From positions 1 to 6,113 of the forward strand of contig JAHEOB010000370.1 of NCBI GenBank assembly GCA_018610095.1: DNA of 6,113 nucleotides, given 5' to 3'. Of this stretch, positions 5,141 to 6,113 are shown piece after piece (the first letter of the stretch is position 1; each line of letters begins with the position of its first letter). The DNA comes from Halothece sp. MAG. Its GTDB lineage: Bacteria; Cyanobacteriota; Cyanobacteriia; Cyanobacteriales; Rubidibacteraceae. Under the pieces are notes generated by a model. It made no database searches, was not told where the DNA came from, and saw only the letters and a program-made list of their open reading frames with translations. The position numbers were made by a program, and so were the translations under genes.

Positions 5141-5549
5141 TAATTACAATAATTACAGAAAGGTTCACCAAATAAAGTACCTAAAAATTACAGTCAGGAA
5201 TGGGATTTGTCGATATAATCCCATTCCAAAATTAAGGTTAGGAAGTGTATTTAGTGGATTTTTTTTATCCTTTTTTAATTTTTTTTATAAAAAAATATAC
5301 CAATTTCCAAAAAGATTGCACTAAATGGTTACCGCTCTATAGCTGCGATTTCGCGAAATTAGGTTAGTAGGTTTTAGTGCAGAATTATTCAGAATTGGTA
5401 TCAATCGAATACTTTAATATTGTTCTGTTCGGAGAGTGAAATAAAAGGAGAATTTGCTAAAAGACACAGTTTTGGTTTTTGGAAATATTTCAATTAATAA
5501 TGTAAAAAAGGCAACATTAATGAATATTGAAAACTTAAATTCTCCATAC
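5141..5549. other. Intergenic region with hairpin, T/A tracts and a palindrome
   Basis: No well-supported gene is seen between the convergent peroxidase and oxidoreductase genes. It contains an 11-bp-stem hairpin (5197-5227) and runs of T and A near 5259-5297. It has a long-range inverted repeat ATTTAGTG (5249-5256) with CACTAAAT (5319-5326), and a perfect 12-bp palindrome ATTTCGCGAAAT (5348-5359). There is also one doubtful small reading frame (5454-5561). The long T and A tracts make it locally much more AT-rich than the genes. Confidence 0.5.
5197..5227 (+). terminator. Strong hairpin downstream of the peroxidase, probable terminator
   Basis: GGAATGGGATT (5197-5207) pairs perfectly with AATCCCATTCC (5217-5227) around a 9-nt loop. 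It lies 56 bp after the peroxidase stop. A T-run does not follow at once; the next T-tract begins about 30 bp later. It may therefore act as a transcript-stabilising hairpin or with the later T-tracts rather than as a textbook intrinsic terminator. Confidence 0.45.
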
Positions 5550-5561
5550 TTATTGCAATAA
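5454..5561 (+). CDS. Doubtful 35-residue small ORF, unrecognised
   Basis: An AAGGAG ribosome-binding-like site (5445-5450) lies 3 bp before a TTG (5454-5456) that opens a 35-codon frame ending at TAA 5559-5561. The peptide starts MLKDTVLVFGNISINN and has no recognised motif or membrane segment. Its stop overlaps the last codons of the convergent oxidoreductase gene. The short spacing, the TTG start and the AT-rich setting make chance likely; it is listed because the Shine-Dalgarno match is good. Confidence 0.15.
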   Translation: MLKDTVLVFGNISINNVKKATLMNIENLNSPYLLQ

Positions 5562-5593
5562 GAATTTTTCAAAGTCAGGAACCGTTACCCAAT
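5550..5593 (+). repeat. Right copy of a 44-bp diverged direct repeat
   Basis: This is the partner of 1451-1494 (36 of 44 identical, same orientation). This copy is the true 3' end of the oxidoreductase gene on the minus strand. It begins at that gene's stop codon and is overlapped by the 14-bp palindrome CTTATTGCAATAAG (5549-5562). Confidence 0.6.
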
Positions 5594-6113
5594 TGCCTTG
5601 TTCGTTAGATTGATGGGTTAAATCCATCAGTAACTGAGAATATACGCCTTCTCTTAAGGAAGGTGTCATTGGTTGTTGGTTCTCAATTGCTTTTACCCAA
5701 TGATCAACTAACCGAATAAAGGGAGCGATTCGCCCATCTTGATACACTTTGGGAAATGCTAGTCGTTCTGGAACAAAGACTTCTGATAAGGTGTCTCCTG
5801 CTGGGGCTTCTAATAAACGGAAACCGTGAACATAATCCTTGAGATTGGAACTACCAAGCACAAGCGTTCCTTGATCGCCGTAAACTTCTACCCAATGGCC
5901 CCGTCCTTGATAAGTAACGGCACTAATGGTTAATTGACAGGGCGTGCCATCGGCTAACTCTAACATTAATAAACAGACATCATCGGAATCGACAGGTTTG
6001 AGTTTACCGTCATCGTTGGGATCGGGACGCTCGGTAATCCCAGTTGCTAAGCGTGCCGATAAGCTATTGACGCCACCAAATAACCAATTTAAATAGTCAA
6101 AGGAGTGAGAACC
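5550..6113 (-). CDS. Gfo/Idh/MocA family oxidoreductase, C-terminal part (partial)
   Basis: This gene enters from the right edge and runs 187 codons to TAA 5552-5550; its N-terminal NAD(P)-binding Rossmann domain is outside the window. The frame stays open through 5967-6113, so the Met at 5966 is internal, not the start. The visible part fits the C-terminal alpha/beta domain that binds the sugar substrate. It opens with GSHSFDYLNWLFG, the 'G-x-H-x-x-D-x-x-x-W-L-x-G' element that follows the catalytic region in many members. It continues with beta strands (LMLELADGTPCQLTIS, then GHWVEVYGDQGTLVL) and ends in a helix, PMTPSLREGVYSQLLMDL, matching the usual 'P-x-x-x-x-x-G' region before the terminal tail. 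Members oxidise or reduce sugars, inositols or related compounds with NAD(P). The substrate cannot be told. It converges with the peroxidase gene. Confidence 0.85.
   Translation of the reverse strand, partial: GSHSFDYLNWLFGGVNSLSARLATGITERPDPNDDGKLKPVDSDDVCLLMLELADGTPCQLTISAVTYQGRGHWVEVYGDQGTLVLGSSNLKDYVHGFRLLEAPAGDTLSEVFVPERLAFPKVYQDGRIAPFIRLVDHWVKAIENQQPMTPSLREGVYSQLLMDLTHQSNEQGNWVTVPDFEKFLLQ

Noticed and set aside
4908..5324. 138-codon plus-strand open frame overlapping the peroxidase 3' end
   Set aside because: Its first half is a shifted reading of the peroxidase tail, and its second half covers the hairpin and T/A tracts, giving runs of Phe and Lys; no domain is recognisable.
1..6113. 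CRISPR array, tRNA, rRNA or transposase gene
   Set aside because: No regularly spaced repeats, cloverleaf-forming sequence, ribosomal RNA segment or DDE/serine/tyrosine recombinase reading frame was seen on either strand.

Overview
The window is AT-rich and contains two copies of GCGATCGC (the HIP1 palindrome, here inside the longer GCGCGATCGCGC at 246-257 and 1429-1440). HIP1 abundance is a cyanobacterial signature. The gene families also fit a cyanobacterium: an RnfD-type fragment, a multi-span iron-sulfur membrane protein and a bacterial animal-type heme peroxidase. The species cannot be named from the sequence.

Layout. 2-181 (+) is the end of a sugar-type ABC transporter ATPase. Its stop codon touches a 181-bp inverted-repeat element (181-361) that looks like a MITE. 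The stretch 362-762 holds a poorly supported minus-strand gene remnant and a good candidate promoter. 763-1194 (+) encodes a small membrane-anchored protein with an SH3-like domain. 1195-1558 is a gene graveyard: the 3' end of an RnfD/NqrB-type gene on the plus strand meets the last codons of a Gfo/Idh/MocA oxidoreductase gene on the minus strand. 1559-3172 (-) encodes a polytopic 4Fe-4S membrane protein. 3173-3475 is a divergent control region with a 106-bp MITE-like hairpin. 3476-5140 (+) encodes an animal-type heme peroxidase. 5141-5549 is mostly non-coding, with a strong hairpin and long T/A tracts. 5550-6113 (-) is the C-terminal part of an intact-looking Gfo/Idh/MocA oxidoreductase whose start lies outside the window.

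How the genes may work together. The iron-sulfur membrane protein and the peroxidase are divergently transcribed from about 300 bp and both are redox proteins, so a joint oxidant-handling or electron-transfer role is a reasonable inference, but nothing in the sequence proves it. The RnfD fragment beside the iron-sulfur gene suggests a larger electron-transport cluster that has decayed. The most unusual structural observation is a diverged 44-bp direct repeat (1451-1494 and 5550-5593, 36 of 44 identical). Both copies encode the last residues and the stop codon of the Gfo/Idh/MocA family. The pair brackets the iron-sulfur/peroxidase segment of about 4.1 kb.
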